64,000 nucleotides of DNA, from assembly GCF_001723305.1 (NCBI RefSeq), contig NZ_LPWF01000025.1, positions 142,664-206,663 of the forward strand, given 5' to 3'. Position 1 is the stretch's first letter. Each line of letters starts with the position of its first letter. The notes under the pieces are model-generated. The model did not search any database, was not told the origin of the DNA, and was given only the letters and a program-made list of their open reading frames with translations. Source of the DNA: Methyloceanibacter superfactus. Lineage in GTDB: Bacteria; Pseudomonadota; Alphaproteobacteria; Rhizobiales; Methyloligellaceae. This document shows positions 27,354-38,480 of the stretch, piece after piece. The translations under genes and the position numbers were made by a program.

Positions 27354-28814
27354 ATGACTCTGGGTGAGCTGATCGGGCCCGAGGCGAGGCTGCCCGCACG
27401 CTGGGCGGACCTGCCGATCGCGGGGCTCGCGGCGGACAGCCGGCAGGTCGAGCCGGGCTATCTGTTTGCCGCGCTGCCGGGCGTGAACACCGACGGCGCC
27501 CGCTTTGTCGCCGCGGCTCTCGAGCGCGGCGCGGCCGCTATTCTGACCGCGGACGGCGCCACGCTGCCGCAGACCGATGTGCCGGTGGTGACCGACACGG
27601 ACCCGCGCCGGCTGCTCGCGCTGATCGCCGCGCGCTTCTACGGGCTCCAGCCAGCGACCGAAGTGGCGGTCACCGGCACCAACGGCAAGACCTCGGTCGC
27701 GTCTTCGGTGCGCCAGCTCTGGGCCGGGCAGGGGTTCCAGGCCGCGAGTCTCGGCACGGTCGGCGTGGTGACGCCAACCGGCACGCAGACCCTTCGCCAC
27801 ACCACCCCGGACCCGATCGAGCTGCATACACTCCTTGCCGCATTGGCGCGCGACGGCGTCACCCATCTCGCGCTCGAAGCCTCCAGTCATGGCTTGCAGC
27901 AGCGGCGCATCGACGGCGTGCACCTCGCCGCCGGCGCTTTCACCAATATCTCGCGCGACCACATGGATTATCACGCGACCTTCGAGGATTACTTCGCCCA
28001 GAAGCTGCGCCTGTTCCGCGCGTTGCTGCCGAAGGGCGCCGTTGCCGTGGTCGATGTGGACGGCGAGGGCGGCGACCGCGTTGCCGCCGAGGCGCGCGCA
28101 CGCGGCCTTGACGTCATCACTGTCGGACGGGCCGGCGAGACCTTTCGGCTCCTTTCCGACGAGATCGACGGATTTGCGCAGACGCTTGTTATCGAGCATG
28201 AGGGCAAACGCCATGAGGTGCGCCTGCCCCTGGTCGGCGGGTTCCAGGCGTCCAATGCGCTCGTCGCGGCAGGCCTGTGTCTCGCCACGGGTGGCCAGGC
28301 GGACGATGTCCTGCCGCTGCTCGCCGATCTGAAAGGCGCCCGGGGCCGCCTCGATCTTGCCGGCACGGCCAAGGACGGCGCGCCGATCTTCATCGACTAT
28401 GCCCATACGCCCGATGCGCTCGCCAAGGCGCTGGATGCCTTGCGGCCTTATGTGGAGAGCCGCCTGCTGGTGGTGTTCGGCTGCGGCGGCGACCGCGACA
28501 AGGGCAAGCGGCCGCAGATGGGCGCGGCGGCGGTGGAGAAGGCGGATGTTGCCATCGTCACCGACGACAACTCGCGTGGCGAGGAGCCGGCCCAGATCCG
28601 CCGTGAGATTTTGGCGGCCGCGCCCGGCGCCGCCGAGATCGGCGATCGCGGCGAAGCCATCGCGCAAGCGATTGCCATGCTAAGAAGGGGCGACGTATTG
28701 CTCGTGGCCGGCAAGGGCCATGAGACCGGTCAAACCGTCGGCACGACCGTCATCCCGTTTTCCGACCACGACGCGGTGTCCGCCGCGCTCGGCAATGAGG
28801 CGAAATTTGGCTGA
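27354..28814 (+). CDS. murE: UDP-MurNAc-L-Ala-D-Glu:meso-diaminopimelate ligase MurE
   Basis: 486 residues with the three Mur ligase domains. The ATP P-loop is VTGTNGKTS (108-113), the catalytic/Lys carbamylation region is near FTNISRDHMDYH, and FIDYAHTPDAL opens the C-terminal domain. The amino-acid recognition motif, DNPR in meso-DAP-adding enzymes, reads DNSR here (TDDNSRGEEP), keeping the Arg that binds the DAP carboxylate. It adds meso-DAP to UDP-MurNAc-dipeptide in the cytoplasm. ATG at 27354 is 79 bp after ftsI; the stop overlaps murF. Confidence 0.94.
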   Translation: MTLGELIGPEARLPARWADLPIAGLAADSRQVEPGYLFAALPGVNTDGARFVAAALERGAAAILTADGATLPQTDVPVVTDTDPRRLLALIAARFYGLQPATEVAVTGTNGKTSVASSVRQLWAGQGFQAASLGTVGVVTPTGTQTLRHTTPDPIELHTLLAALARDGVTHLALEASSHGLQQRRIDGVHLAAGAFTNISRDHMDYHATFEDYFAQKLRLFRALLPKGAVAVVDVDGEGGDRVAAEARARGLDVITVGRAGETFRLLSDEIDGFAQTLVIEHEGKRHEVRLPLVGGFQASNALVAAGLCLATGGQADDVLPLLADLKGARGRLDLAGTAKDGAPIFIDYAHTPDALAKALDALRPYVESRLLVVFGCGGDRDKGKRPQMGAAAVEKADVAIVTDDNSRGEEPAQIRREILAAAPGAAEIGDRGEAIAQAIAMLRRGDVLLVAGKGHETGQTVGTTVIPFSDHDAVSAALGNEAKFG

Positions 28815-30222
28815 TCCGCTCTGGACCATTGGGGAGATCGTGGCCGCCACGGGCGGCAAGTCGCTCGGGGAGGGCAACGCGCGGGTCGGCAGCTTTTCCA
28901 TCGACAGCCGCAGTCTCGAGCCGGGCCAGGGCTTCATTGCCATCCGCGGGCCCAATCGCGACGGCCACGGCTATGTGATTCCGGCGCTCGAGGGAGGTGC
29001 GGCCTGTGCTGTCGTCAATGACACCTTCCCGTCCGGCGACGAGGAGCGGCTGGTGCGGGTTGCCGACACCTTCGTCGCCTTGAACGATCTCGGCCGTGCG
29101 GGCCGTGCGCGTGTCGAGCGCGCCGTCATCATCGGCGTCACCGGCAGCGTCGGCAAGACCGGCACCAAGGAGGCGCTGCGGCTGGCGTTGAGCCCGAGCG
29201 GCACCGTGCACGCCTCGTCCAAATCCTTCAACAATCACTGGGGCGTGCCGCTCACTCTCGCCAACATGCCGCGCGCGATCGGCTTCGGCGTGTTCGAGAT
29301 CGGCATGAACCACGCGGCGGAGATCGACGGCCTGACCCGTCTCGTGCGGCCCCATATCGCCATCGTCACCACGGTGGCGCCGGTGCATCTCGGCTTCTTC
29401 CGCTCCGTCGAGGCGATCGCCGACGCCAAGGCCGAGATCTTTCGTGGTCTGGAGCCGGGTGGCACGGCGATCATCAATCGCGACAATCCCCATTTCGAGC
29501 GGCTCGCAGGCCATGCAAGAGAGCATGGCGCGGCGATCGTCGGCTTCGGCGAGACCAGCGCCGAAGCCCGGCTGCTGTCGGCCGCGTTGGGCCCCGACGG
29601 CTCGACCATCCGGGCGGATATCTTGGGCGAGATCGTCGACTATCGCCTCGGCGCCCCGGGACATCATCTGGTGCTGAACTCGCTCGCCGTGCTGGCGGCG
29701 GTCAGGGTGGCGGGGGCCGATCTCAAGGCGGCCGCGGCGGCGCTCGGCGCCATCCAGGCCCAGGCCGGGCGCGGGCAGCGCCAAATCATCGAGACCAAGG
29801 GCGGTCCGGTCGCCGTGGTCGATGAATCCTATAATGCCAATCCCGCCTCCATGCGGGCGGCGCTCGCGACCCTCGGATTGACCCCGCGAGACGCCTTTTC
29901 CCGCCGTGTGGCGGTGCTTGGCGACATGCTGGAGCTCGGCGCCGAAGGCCCCAGGCTGCACCGGGAGCTCGCCGAGGCCGTTGACGGGGCCGGGGTAGAT
30001 GTTGTCTTTGCCTGCGGCGAGTTGATGGGCGGGCTCTACGCGGCCCTGCCGACAAGCCGCCAGGGCGCTTACGCGGAGACGGCGGAGGCGCTCCAGTCCA
30101 AACTGGTCGACGCGGTGGGACCGGGGGACGTCATCATGGTCAAGGGGTCGCTCGGCAGCCGCATGGCCCCGCTCGTCGAGGCGCTGAAGCGCCGCTTCGA
30201 GGCGGAAAGCATGTCGGCGTAA
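28795..30222 (+). CDS. murF: UDP-MurNAc-tripeptide:D-Ala-D-Ala ligase MurF
   Basis: 475 residues. Mur ligase P-loop GVTGSVGKT (114-122), NNHWGVPLTLANM, and VVDESYNANPASMRAAL of the C-terminal domain, the last being characteristic of MurF. It adds D-Ala-D-Ala to the UDP-MurNAc-tripeptide, giving the pentapeptide precursor for MraY. Two starts are possible: ATG 28795 overlapping murE by 20 bases, or TTG 28807 (LADPLW..), which better matches usual N-termini. The following mraY gene starts 27 bp after the stop. Confidence 0.94.
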   Translation: MRRNLADPLWTIGEIVAATGGKSLGEGNARVGSFSIDSRSLEPGQGFIAIRGPNRDGHGYVIPALEGGAACAVVNDTFPSGDEERLVRVADTFVALNDLGRAGRARVERAVIIGVTGSVGKTGTKEALRLALSPSGTVHASSKSFNNHWGVPLTLANMPRAIGFGVFEIGMNHAAEIDGLTRLVRPHIAIVTTVAPVHLGFFRSVEAIADAKAEIFRGLEPGGTAIINRDNPHFERLAGHAREHGAAIVGFGETSAEARLLSAALGPDGSTIRADILGEIVDYRLGAPGHHLVLNSLAVLAAVRVAGADLKAAAAALGAIQAQAGRGQRQIIETKGGPVAVVDESYNANPASMRAALATLGLTPRDAFSRRVAVLGDMLELGAEGPRLHRELAEAVDGAGVDVVFACGELMGGLYAALPTSRQGAYAETAEALQSKLVDAVGPGDVIMVKGSLGSRMAPLVEALKRRFEAESMSA

Positions 30223-30248
30223 GCGCCGCTTGAGGGGGAGAGACGGCG

Positions 30249-31337
30249 ATGCTCTTTTGGTTGGCCGAGCTAGCGCCTGAGATCGCTGTCCTCAATATTT
30301 TCCGTTACATCACCTTCCGCACCGGCGGCGCGGTGATCACCGCGCTTTTGTTCGTGTTCCTGTTCGGGCCGCGGGTGATCCGCTCTCTTCGCGTCCGCCA
30401 GGGCAAGGGCCAGCCGATCCGCAAAGAGGGACCGGAGCGCCACATCCTGCAAAAGCAGGGCACGCCCACCATGGGCGGCCTGATGATCCTCTCCGGCGTC
30501 ACTGTCTCGGTGCTGCTGTGGGGCAATCTCACCAATCCTTATGTCTGGGTCGTGCTGCTGCTCACCCTCGTCTACGGCGCGGTCGGGCTCTACGACGACT
30601 ATCTCAAGGTCACGCGCCAATCGGCGGACGGCTTCCGCGGACGCATCAAGATCATCATCGAGACCGCCGCCGCCCTGGTCGCCACGGCGGTCATCGCCTC
30701 GGTCGGCGAGGAGCCGTTCTCTACCTCGCTCGCCATTCCCTTCTTCAAGGACTTTATGATTCCGCTCGGCTGGTGGCTGTTCGTCATCTTCGGAACCTTC
30801 ATCATCGTCGGCGCCGGCAACGCGGTGAATCTCACAGACGGCCTCGATGGCCTGGCGATCGTCCCGGTGATGATCGCCGCCGCCACCTTCGGCTTCATCT
30901 CCTACGTCGTCGGCAACGCGCTGTTCGCCGATTATCTGCAAATCCATTTCGTCAACGGCACCGGCGAGCTCGCCATCGTCTGCGGCGCGCTGGTCGGCGC
31001 CGGCCTCGGCTTCCTGTGGTTCAACGCGCCGCCGGCCCTCATCTTCATGGGGGATACCGGCTCGCTGGCGCTTGGCGGCGCCCTCGGCACCATCGCCGTC
31101 GCCACCAAGCATGAATTGGTCTTGGCCATTGTCGGTGGCTTGTTCGTGCTGGAGGCCGTCTCGGTGATCGTCCAGGTGGCCTCCTACAAGATGTTCGGCA
31201 AGCGCGTGTTCCGCATGGCGCCGCTCCATCACCATTTCGAGCAGAAGGGCTGGCCGGAATCCACGGTGGTCATCCGATTCTGGATTATTGCCGTCGTGCT
31301 TGCTCTTGCTGGCCTCGCGACCCTGAAATTGCGCTAA
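30249..31337 (+). CDS. mraY: Phospho-N-acetylmuramoyl-pentapeptide transferase MraY
   Basis: 362 residues, about ten transmembrane segments. Family motifs: [25 protein letters not shown] with the catalytic DD pair, [41 protein letters not shown], and [21 protein letters not shown] near the C-terminus, with the conserved HHH. It transfers phospho-MurNAc-pentapeptide to undecaprenyl phosphate to make lipid I at the inner membrane. ATG at 30249 with GAGGGGGAG upstream. Confidence 0.96.
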   Translation: MLFWLAELAPEIAVLNIFRYITFRTGGAVITALLFVFLFGPRVIRSLRVRQGKGQPIRKEGPERHILQKQGTPTMGGLMILSGVTVSVLLWGNLTNPYVWVVLLLTLVYGAVGLYDDYLKVTRQSADGFRGRIKIIIETAAALVATAVIASVGEEPFSTSLAIPFFKDFMIPLGWWLFVIFGTFIIVGAGNAVNLTDGLDGLAIVPVMIAAATFGFISYVVGNALFADYLQIHFVNGTGELAIVCGALVGAGLGFLWFNAPPALIFMGDTGSLALGGALGTIAVATKHELVLAIVGGLFVLEAVSVIVQVASYKMFGKRVFRMAPLHHHFEQKGWPESTVVIRFWIIAVVLALAGLATLKLR

Positions 31338-31349
31338 GTTCCTATCATC

Positions 31350-32762
31350 ATGATTCCCGTGACGATCTTCGCCGGCTGCGACGTTGCGGTTGTAGGCCTC
31401 GGGCTGAGCGGCCTTGCGACCGCGCGCGCGCTCGAAAGTGGCGGTGCGACTGTCGTCGTGTGGGACGACACGGACGCCGCGCGCGCCGAGGCCGCCGCCG
31501 CGGGGCTCACGGTCGCCGATCTCGCGTCCGCCGATTTCACGTCATTCGCCGCGCTGGTGCTGGCGCCGGGCATTCCCCTCACGCATCCCGAGCCCCATTG
31601 GAGCGTGGTGAAGGCGCGGGCCGCCGGCATCGAGGTCGTCGGCGACGTCGAGCTGTTCTTCCGCGCCCGGGCGAAGGCGGACACCAAGGCCAAGGTGGTC
31701 GTCATCACCGGCACCAACGGCAAGTCCACCACCACGGCGCTCACCGCGCATCTGTTGAGCGCTTCGGGCAAGCGCGTGGCGCTCGGCGGCAATATCGGCA
31801 CCGCCGTGCTCGATCTCGAACCCTTCGCCGATGATCTCACTTATGTGCTGGAGCTGTCGTCCTTCCAGATCGATCTCACGCCGTCGCTCAAGCCGGACGC
31901 CGCAGCCCTCCTCAACATCACGCCCGATCATCTCGACCGTCATGGCACGCTGGCCGACTATGCGCGCATCAACGCAAGTCTTCGCGCAGCTCGGCGCGGA
32001 CGGCACCGCTGTGATCGGCGTCGACGACGTTCCCTGCCGCGCCATCGCCGAGACCTTGCACGGTCCCTTCGCGTCAAGCACATCGCCGTCGGCCAGCCGG
32101 TGCAGAACGGCGTGTGGGCAGCCGACGCGGTGCTGGTCGAGATGGACGGCGGTCAAGAGGTCGCCCGCGCCGAGCTTGCAGGTATCGCCTCCTTGCGCGG
32201 CGCCCATAACTGGCAGAATGCCGCCGCCGCTTACGCAGTGGCGCGGGCGCAAGGGGTGAGCGCGGCCGAAATCCAGCAAGGTCTCAGGAGCTTCGCCGGT
32301 CTGGCGCACCGCATGGAGCAGGTGGCGCGCGCCGGTGCCGTGCTGTTTGTCAACGACTCCAAGGCGACCAATGCGGATGCCGCCGGCAAGGCGCTGGCGA
32401 GCTTCGACGACATTTATTGGATCGTGGGCGGCAAGGCCAAGGCCGGTGGGCTCGACGGGCTCGAGCCCTTCTATCCCAAGATCGCCCGTGCCTATCTCAT
32501 CGGCGAGGCGGCCGGAGCTTTCGCGGCCCAGCTCGGCGACGCGGTCGATCATGTGGAGTGCGGCACGCTGGAGCGCGCCGTGGCGGAGGCCGCCGCCGAC
32601 GCCGCCCGGTCGGAAAGTGCGGAGCCTGTCGTGCTTCTGTCGCCGGCATGCGCCTCTTATGATCAGTTCGCCAATTTCGCCAAGCGGGGCGATGCTTTCC
32701 GTGACATCGTCATGGGTCTCGACGGCGCCACGCGCGTGAGCCAGCAGGGCAGGGCCGCATGA
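31350..32762 (+). CDS. murD: UDP-MurNAc-L-alanine:D-glutamate ligase MurD, compensated frameshift inside
   Basis: 470 codons as written. An N-terminal Rossmann domain (VAVVGLGLSGLATARAL), ATP loop TGTNGKSTTT (from residue 120), LELSSFQ, LNITPDHLDRHG, then the C-terminal domain with FVNDSKATNADA. It adds D-Glu to UDP-MurNAc-L-Ala in the cytoplasm. Between about 31974 and 32068 the frame is shifted (two bases lost, then one lost). The text becomes Arg-rich RAARRGRHRCDRRRRRSL, while the neighbouring frame reads the normal VFAQLGADGTAVIGVDDVPCRAIAETL. The real enzyme should be normal. The stop overlaps ftsW. Confidence 0.92.
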   Translation: MIPVTIFAGCDVAVVGLGLSGLATARALESGGATVVVWDDTDAARAEAAAAGLTVADLASADFTSFAALVLAPGIPLTHPEPHWSVVKARAAGIEVVGDVELFFRARAKADTKAKVVVITGTNGKSTTTALTAHLLSASGKRVALGGNIGTAVLDLEPFADDLTYVLELSSFQIDLTPSLKPDAAALLNITPDHLDRHGTLADYARINASLRAARRGRHRCDRRRRRSLPRHRRDLARSLRVKHIAVGQPVQNGVWAADAVLVEMDGGQEVARAELAGIASLRGAHNWQNAAAAYAVARAQGVSAAEIQQGLRSFAGLAHRMEQVARAGAVLFVNDSKATNADAAGKALASFDDIYWIVGGKAKAGGLDGLEPFYPKIARAYLIGEAAGAFAAQLGDAVDHVECGTLERAVAEAAADAARSESAEPVVLLSPACASYDQFANFAKRGDAFRDIVMGLDGATRVSQQGRAA

Positions 32763-33937
32763 GGATTACCCGCGCCGACAGGAGCGTGCTCTCCGACTGG
32801 TGGTTCACCGTCGACCGCCTGATGTTCTTCGGTCTGCTGCTGCTTATGGGCGCAGGTCTCGTGCTCTCCCTTGCGGCGAGCCCGCCGATCGCCGAGAAAT
32901 ACGATCTTGAGCATTTCCACTTCGTGCGGCGCCATGCGGTGCTGCTCATTCCCGCCGTCGCCATCCTGTTCGCCGCCTCCACCCTGACCCCCAAACAGAT
33001 CCGGCGGACGGCCTTCGTGATCTTCCTCACCGGTATCGCCTTGATGATCCTAATTCTGTTCTTGGGGCCGGAGATCAAAGGCGCCAAGCGCTGGCTGCAA
33101 TTGGGATCCTTCTCTCTCCAGCCGTCGGAGTTCGTGAAGCCGGCCTTCATCGTGCTCACCGCCTGGCTGTTCAACGAGAGTCAAAAGCGGAAGGACGTGC
33201 CGGGCCTCGAGCTCGCCATTCTCACCTATGCGGTGTTCGCGTTGCTGCTCGTGCTTCAGCCGGACTTCGGCCAGACGCTGCTTGTCACGCTCGTATGGGG
33301 CGCGCTGTTCTATATGGCCGGCATCAATATGGTGTGGATCTTGGCGCTCGCCGGCGCCGGCATCGCCGGTCTCGTCACCGCCTACTTCCTCGTGCCCCAT
33401 GTCGCCTCGCGCATCGACCGCTTTCTCGATCCGGCCTCCGGCGACACCTATCAGGCCGACCGGTCCATCGACTCCTTCCTCAATGGCGGCTGGTTCGGCC
33501 GCGGTCCGGGCGAGGGAACGGTGAAGGACGTGCTGCCGGATTCCCATACCGACTTCATTTTCGCCGTGGCGGCGGAAGAGTATGGCTTGATTGCCTGCCT
33601 AATTTTGCTGACTCTGTTCGCCTTCATTGTGCTGCGTGGTCTGTCCAAGGCATCTCAGGAGCCTGACGGGTTCATCCGGCACGCGGTGGCGGGGCTCATC
33701 ATGCTGTTCGGCCTGCAGACCTTGATCAACATGGCCGTGAATGTCGGCCTGCTGCCGGCCAAGGGCATGACCTTGCCATTCATTTCCTATGGCGGGTCGT
33801 CGCTGCTCGCCATGGCGCTGACGATGGGCTTTGCGCTGGGGCTGACCCGCAAGCGGCCCAGAGCGGATCACATCAAACATTCGGCACGGACCGAGCCCGA
33901 GGCGGAAGCGCCGGGCGCAAGGGGGCAGACGGCTTGA
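32759..33937 (+). CDS. ftsW: Septal peptidoglycan glycosyltransferase FtsW (SEDS family)
   Basis: 392 residues, ten transmembrane segments. SEDS landmarks: GAKRWLQLGSFSLQPSEFVKPAFIV, the loop around QADRSIDSFLNGGWFGRGPGEGTVKDVLPDSHTDFIFAVAAEEYG, and the C-terminal LPAKGMTLPFISYGGSSLLAMALTMGFAL. The ..RSIDSF..GG..G.GPGEG stretch includes the periplasmic loop essential for activity. It polymerises lipid II at the septum with FtsI. The ATG overlaps murD by 4 bases (ATGA). The C-terminal tail is cytoplasmic and charged. Confidence 0.95.
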   Translation: MRITRADRSVLSDWWFTVDRLMFFGLLLLMGAGLVLSLAASPPIAEKYDLEHFHFVRRHAVLLIPAVAILFAASTLTPKQIRRTAFVIFLTGIALMILILFLGPEIKGAKRWLQLGSFSLQPSEFVKPAFIVLTAWLFNESQKRKDVPGLELAILTYAVFALLLVLQPDFGQTLLVTLVWGALFYMAGINMVWILALAGAGIAGLVTAYFLVPHVASRIDRFLDPASGDTYQADRSIDSFLNGGWFGRGPGEGTVKDVLPDSHTDFIFAVAAEEYGLIACLILLTLFAFIVLRGLSKASQEPDGFIRHAVAGLIMLFGLQTLINMAVNVGLLPAKGMTLPFISYGGSSLLAMALTMGFALGLTRKRPRADHIKHSARTEPEAEAPGARGQTA

Positions 33938-35037
33938 GTTCTCGGACCATTCTTCTCGCTGCCGGGGGCACCGGCGGACATCTCTTCCCGGCCGCGGCCT
34001 TGGCGCAGGAGCTGGGGCGCCGTGGCTTCGCGGTCGAGCTGGCCACGGACGAGCGCGCCGAGCAGTTCGGCAGCGATTTTCCCGCCCGCGCCGTCTACCG
34101 CGTCCCGTCGGCGACCTTCACCAGCCGCTCGCCGATGGCCGTGGCCAAGACGATCGGCCGCCTGGGCTCGGGCTTCCTCCGCGCCCGCCGGCTGCTCGAA
34201 ATGGTGCAGCCGCTCGTGGTCATCGGTTTCGGCGGCTATCCCACTCTGCCGCCGATCATGGCCGCGCGCTCGCTAGGCATCCCGACCATGATCCACGAGC
34301 AGAACGCGGTGATGGGCCGCGCCAACCGCCTGCTGTCGCGTTTCGCCGATGCCGTCGCGCTCTCCTTCCAGCCGACCAAGCGCTTGCGCCGCAGCGCCGA
34401 GAAGCGCGCCCAGCTCACCGGCAATCCGGTGCGCGACGTGGTGGCCTCTTACCGCAACGTGGCCTACACGCCCCCCGAGCCTGCGGGCCGCTGCCTGTTG
34501 CTCGTGTTCGGCGGCAGCCAGGGCGCGCATTTCTTCGCCGAGGTTTTGCCGAAAGCGCTGGAGAGCATGTCGTCGCCCTTCCGCTGGCGCCTCACCGTGG
34601 TGCAGCAGGTTCGCCCCGAGGACATGGCCGAAGTGCGCGCCGCCTATAAGGAGGCGAATATCGCCGCACATTTGGCGCCATTCTTCCGCGATCTGCCCGA
34701 GCGCATCGCCAATGCGCACCTCGTCATCGCGCGTGCCGGCGCCTCGACCGTGGCCGAATTGACGGCGATCGGCCGTCCCGGGCTCCTGGTGCCCCTGCCG
34801 CATGCTCTTGACAACGACCAGCTCGAAAACGCTATTCGCCTCCAGGATGGCGGTGGCGGCTGGTGCATGCGTCAGTCGGACATCACGCCGGAACGTCTGT
34901 CCGAGGAGCTTGCCAGGCTGCTTGGCGATCCGGAGCTTCTCGCCAAGGCGGCGGCGAAGTCCAAGGCCATGGCCAGCATCGATGCGGTGAAGAAGCTCGC
35001 CGACATCGCCGAGGAACTGGCGGGACCCGAAGAGTAG
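33934..35037 (+). CDS. murG: MurG, undecaprenyl-PP-MurNAc-pentapeptide GlcNAc transferase
   Basis: 367 residues, GT28 family. The first Gly-rich loop ILLAAGGTGGHLFPAAALAQEL, then GFGGYPTLPP, HEQNAVMGRANRLLSRFAD, and the second half with LVFGGSQGAHFFAEVLPKAL and ARAGASTVAELTAIGRPGLLVPLPHALDNDQLENA. It adds GlcNAc to lipid I, forming lipid II on the cytoplasmic face. The start is TTG at 33934, overlapping the ftsW TGA; the next candidates would delete the conserved nucleotide loop. Confidence 0.95.
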   Translation: MSSRTILLAAGGTGGHLFPAAALAQELGRRGFAVELATDERAEQFGSDFPARAVYRVPSATFTSRSPMAVAKTIGRLGSGFLRARRLLEMVQPLVVIGFGGYPTLPPIMAARSLGIPTMIHEQNAVMGRANRLLSRFADAVALSFQPTKRLRRSAEKRAQLTGNPVRDVVASYRNVAYTPPEPAGRCLLLVFGGSQGAHFFAEVLPKALESMSSPFRWRLTVVQQVRPEDMAEVRAAYKEANIAAHLAPFFRDLPERIANAHLVIARAGASTVAELTAIGRPGLLVPLPHALDNDQLENAIRLQDGGGGWCMRQSDITPERLSEELARLLGDPELLAKAAAKSKAMASIDAVKKLADIAEELAGPEE

Positions 35038-35045
35038 GCGTCGTT

Positions 35046-36472
<1,427 letters not shown>

Positions 36473-36476
<4 letters not shown>

Positions 36477-37390
36477 ACGGTGCCGCCCTTCTCGAGACGC
36501 TGACCGCCGGCCTGCCGAGCCTGCGCGGGCGGCTCACGGCGGAAGCCCCGCTCAAGGACTACACCTGGTTCCGGGTGGGCGGCCCGGCGGAAGTGCTCTA
36601 TTCGCCCGCCGACGAGGCGGACCTCGCTTACTTCATGAAGGAGCTGCCCGCCGGCATTCCCATCACCGTGATCGGCCTCGGCTCGAATCTTCTGGTGCGC
36701 GACGGCGGCATCGAGGGCGTGGTCATTCGCTTGGGCCGCGGCTTCGGCGACATCAAGATCGAGGAGGGCTCACGCTTGCGCGCCGGCACCGCCGTGCCCG
36801 ACGTAAAGGTGGCGCGCGCCGCCGCCGACGCGGGCATTGCCGGTCTCACCTTCTATCGCGGCATTCCGGGCGGCATCGGCGGCGCGCTGCGCATGAACGG
36901 CGGCGCTCATGGCACCGAGACCTGCGAGGTGCTGGTCGAGGCCCGTGCCGTCGACCGCCAAGGCAATGTGCATGTGCTGCCGGTCGCCGATTTCCATTAC
37001 GCCTATCGCCATTGCGGCGCGCCCGGCGATCTCATCTTCACCGAGGCCCTGTTCCAAGGAAGGCCCGGCGATCCGGCCAAGATCCTCGCCGAGATGGACG
37101 AGATCGCCGCCTATCGCGAGGAGGTGCAGCCGATCAAGAGCCGCACCGGCGGTTCGACCTTCAAGAACCCGCCGGGCAACAAGTCCTGGCAGCTCATCGA
37201 CGCCGCCGGGTGCCGCGGTCTCAAGATCGGCGATGCGAAAGTGTCGGAGCTCCATTGCAACTTCCTCATCAATGAGGGCAATGCCACCGCCGCCGATATC
37301 GAGACGCTGGGCGAGACCGTGCGAGCGCGGGTCAAGGAGACGAGCGGCGTCGAGCTCGAATGGGAGATCAAGCGCCTCGGCAACCCCTGA
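36473..37390 (+). CDS. murB: UDP-N-acetylenolpyruvoylglucosamine reductase MurB
   Basis: 305 residues, FAD-linked type I MurB. Seen: [68 protein letters not shown] with the substrate-side Arg, and [26 protein letters not shown] with the catalytic Ser in GSTFKNP. The last catalytic Glu is in the C-terminal region. It reduces UDP-GlcNAc-enolpyruvate to UDP-MurNAc with NADPH. GTG start at 36473 in GTGA, overlapping the murC stop by 4 bases. Confidence 0.95.
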
Positions 37391-37420
37391 TCGTGCCTCT
37401 TTGAGTCTTTATGCCGCTCC

Positions 37421-37458
37421 CCCGTGTCATTCCCCGCGAATACGGGTAATCCAGTAAC
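37421..37458. repeat. REP-like palindrome between murB and ddl
   Basis: The stretch GTGTCATTCCCCGCGAATAC continuing GGGTAATCCAG can fold CCCGT..ACGGG-type arms. It resembles the interspersed 'GTCATTCCCGCGAA..CGGGAATCCAG' elements widespread in proteobacteria. It occupies the 150-base murB-ddl gap, one of the larger spaces within the cluster. Confidence 0.5.
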
Positions 37459-37544
37459 CACCGCAGAGCATGATTTGCGCCGCCAAGGCCGGGAACGGTT
37501 CGGGGCGGCTCCGGCACGACAACCAAACGACGGGGGCTTTTTCG

Positions 37545-38480
37545 ATGAATGACACGCAAACGCACGTCGCCGTGCTGATGGGGGGTCTCTCCGCCGAGCG
37601 GGAGGTTTCGCTGAATTCCGGCGCCGCCTGCGCGAAGGCCCTGGAGGGCGAGGGCTATAGGGTCACCAGGCTCGACGTGGGCCGCGACGTGGCGGCTCGG
37701 CTCGCCGAGATCAAGCCCGATGTCTGCTTCAACGCGCTGCATGGCCGTTTCGGCGAGGATGGCTGCATCCAGGGCCTGCTCGAGACCATGGGAATCCCCT
37801 ACACCCATTCCGGCGTGCTCGCCTCGGCGCTCGCCATGCACAAGGAGCGGGCCAAGGCCGTTTTGCGCGAGGCGGGCGTGCCGGTGGCCGAAAGCCGCGT
37901 GGTGAGCCGCCAGGAGGCCGCCAAGGGCCATGTCATCCCCCCGCCTTACGTGATCAAGCCGCCGGCGGAAGGCTCGTCCGTGGGCGTCTATATCGTCCGC
38001 GAGGACCAGGCTCATCCGCCCCAGGAGCTCACCTCGGCCGACTGGGCCCTGGGTGAAGAAATCATGATCGAACGGTTCATTCCTGGCCGCGAGCTGACCT
38101 GCGCGGTCATGGGCGAGGAGGCTTTGGGGGTCATCGAGATCAAGCCGGCCGAAGGGCTAGCCTTTTATGATTACGACGCAAAATACGCTCCGGGGGGCTC
38201 AATTCATGTCCTCCCGGCGCCGCTTAAACCAAATGTTTACCAATTGGTACAGAAGCTGTCGGTAGCGGCTCATAGGGCACTGGGCTGCCGTGGGGTCAGC
38301 CGTTCCGACTTCCGCTTCGACGACCGGCCAGACGGCACGGGGGAAATGATCTGCCTTGAGGTCAATACCCAGCCAGGCATGACGTCGACGTCGCTTGTGC
38401 CCGAGCTTGCAGCCTATGGCGGCCGCTCGTTCGGTGAGCTTGTCCGCTGGATCGTGGAGGACGCGTCGTGCAATCGTTAG
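37545..38480 (+). CDS. ddl: D-alanine:D-alanine ligase
   Basis: 311 residues, ATP-grasp. Seen: [26 protein letters not shown], the [39 protein letters not shown] loop, [19 protein letters not shown] (ATP Lys), [21 protein letters not shown] (omega loop), and [21 protein letters not shown] (Mg-binding Glu/Asn). It makes the D-Ala-D-Ala that MurF uses. Omega-loop ..YDYDAKY.. with a Tyr/Phe position typical of D-Ala, not D-Lac, ligases. ATG at 37545; an in-frame ATG at 37470 gives an unsupported extension. Confidence 0.95.
   Translation: MNDTQTHVAVLMGGLSAEREVSLNSGAACAKALEGEGYRVTRLDVGRDVAARLAEIKPDVCFNALHGRFGEDGCIQGLLETMGIPYTHSGVLASALAMHKERAKAVLREAGVPVAESRVVSRQEAAKGHVIPPPYVIKPPAEGSSVGVYIVREDQAHPPQELTSADWALGEEIMIERFIPGRELTCAVMGEEALGVIEIKPAEGLAFYDYDAKYAPGGSIHVLPAPLKPNVYQLVQKLSVAAHRALGCRGVSRSDFRFDDRPDGTGEMICLEVNTQPGMTSTSLVPELAAYGGRSFGELVRWIVEDASCNR

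Noticed and set aside
27129..28667. Long minus-strand frame opposite murE
   Set aside because: Antisense shadow of murE and the end of ftsI, Arg/Gly-rich, no motifs.
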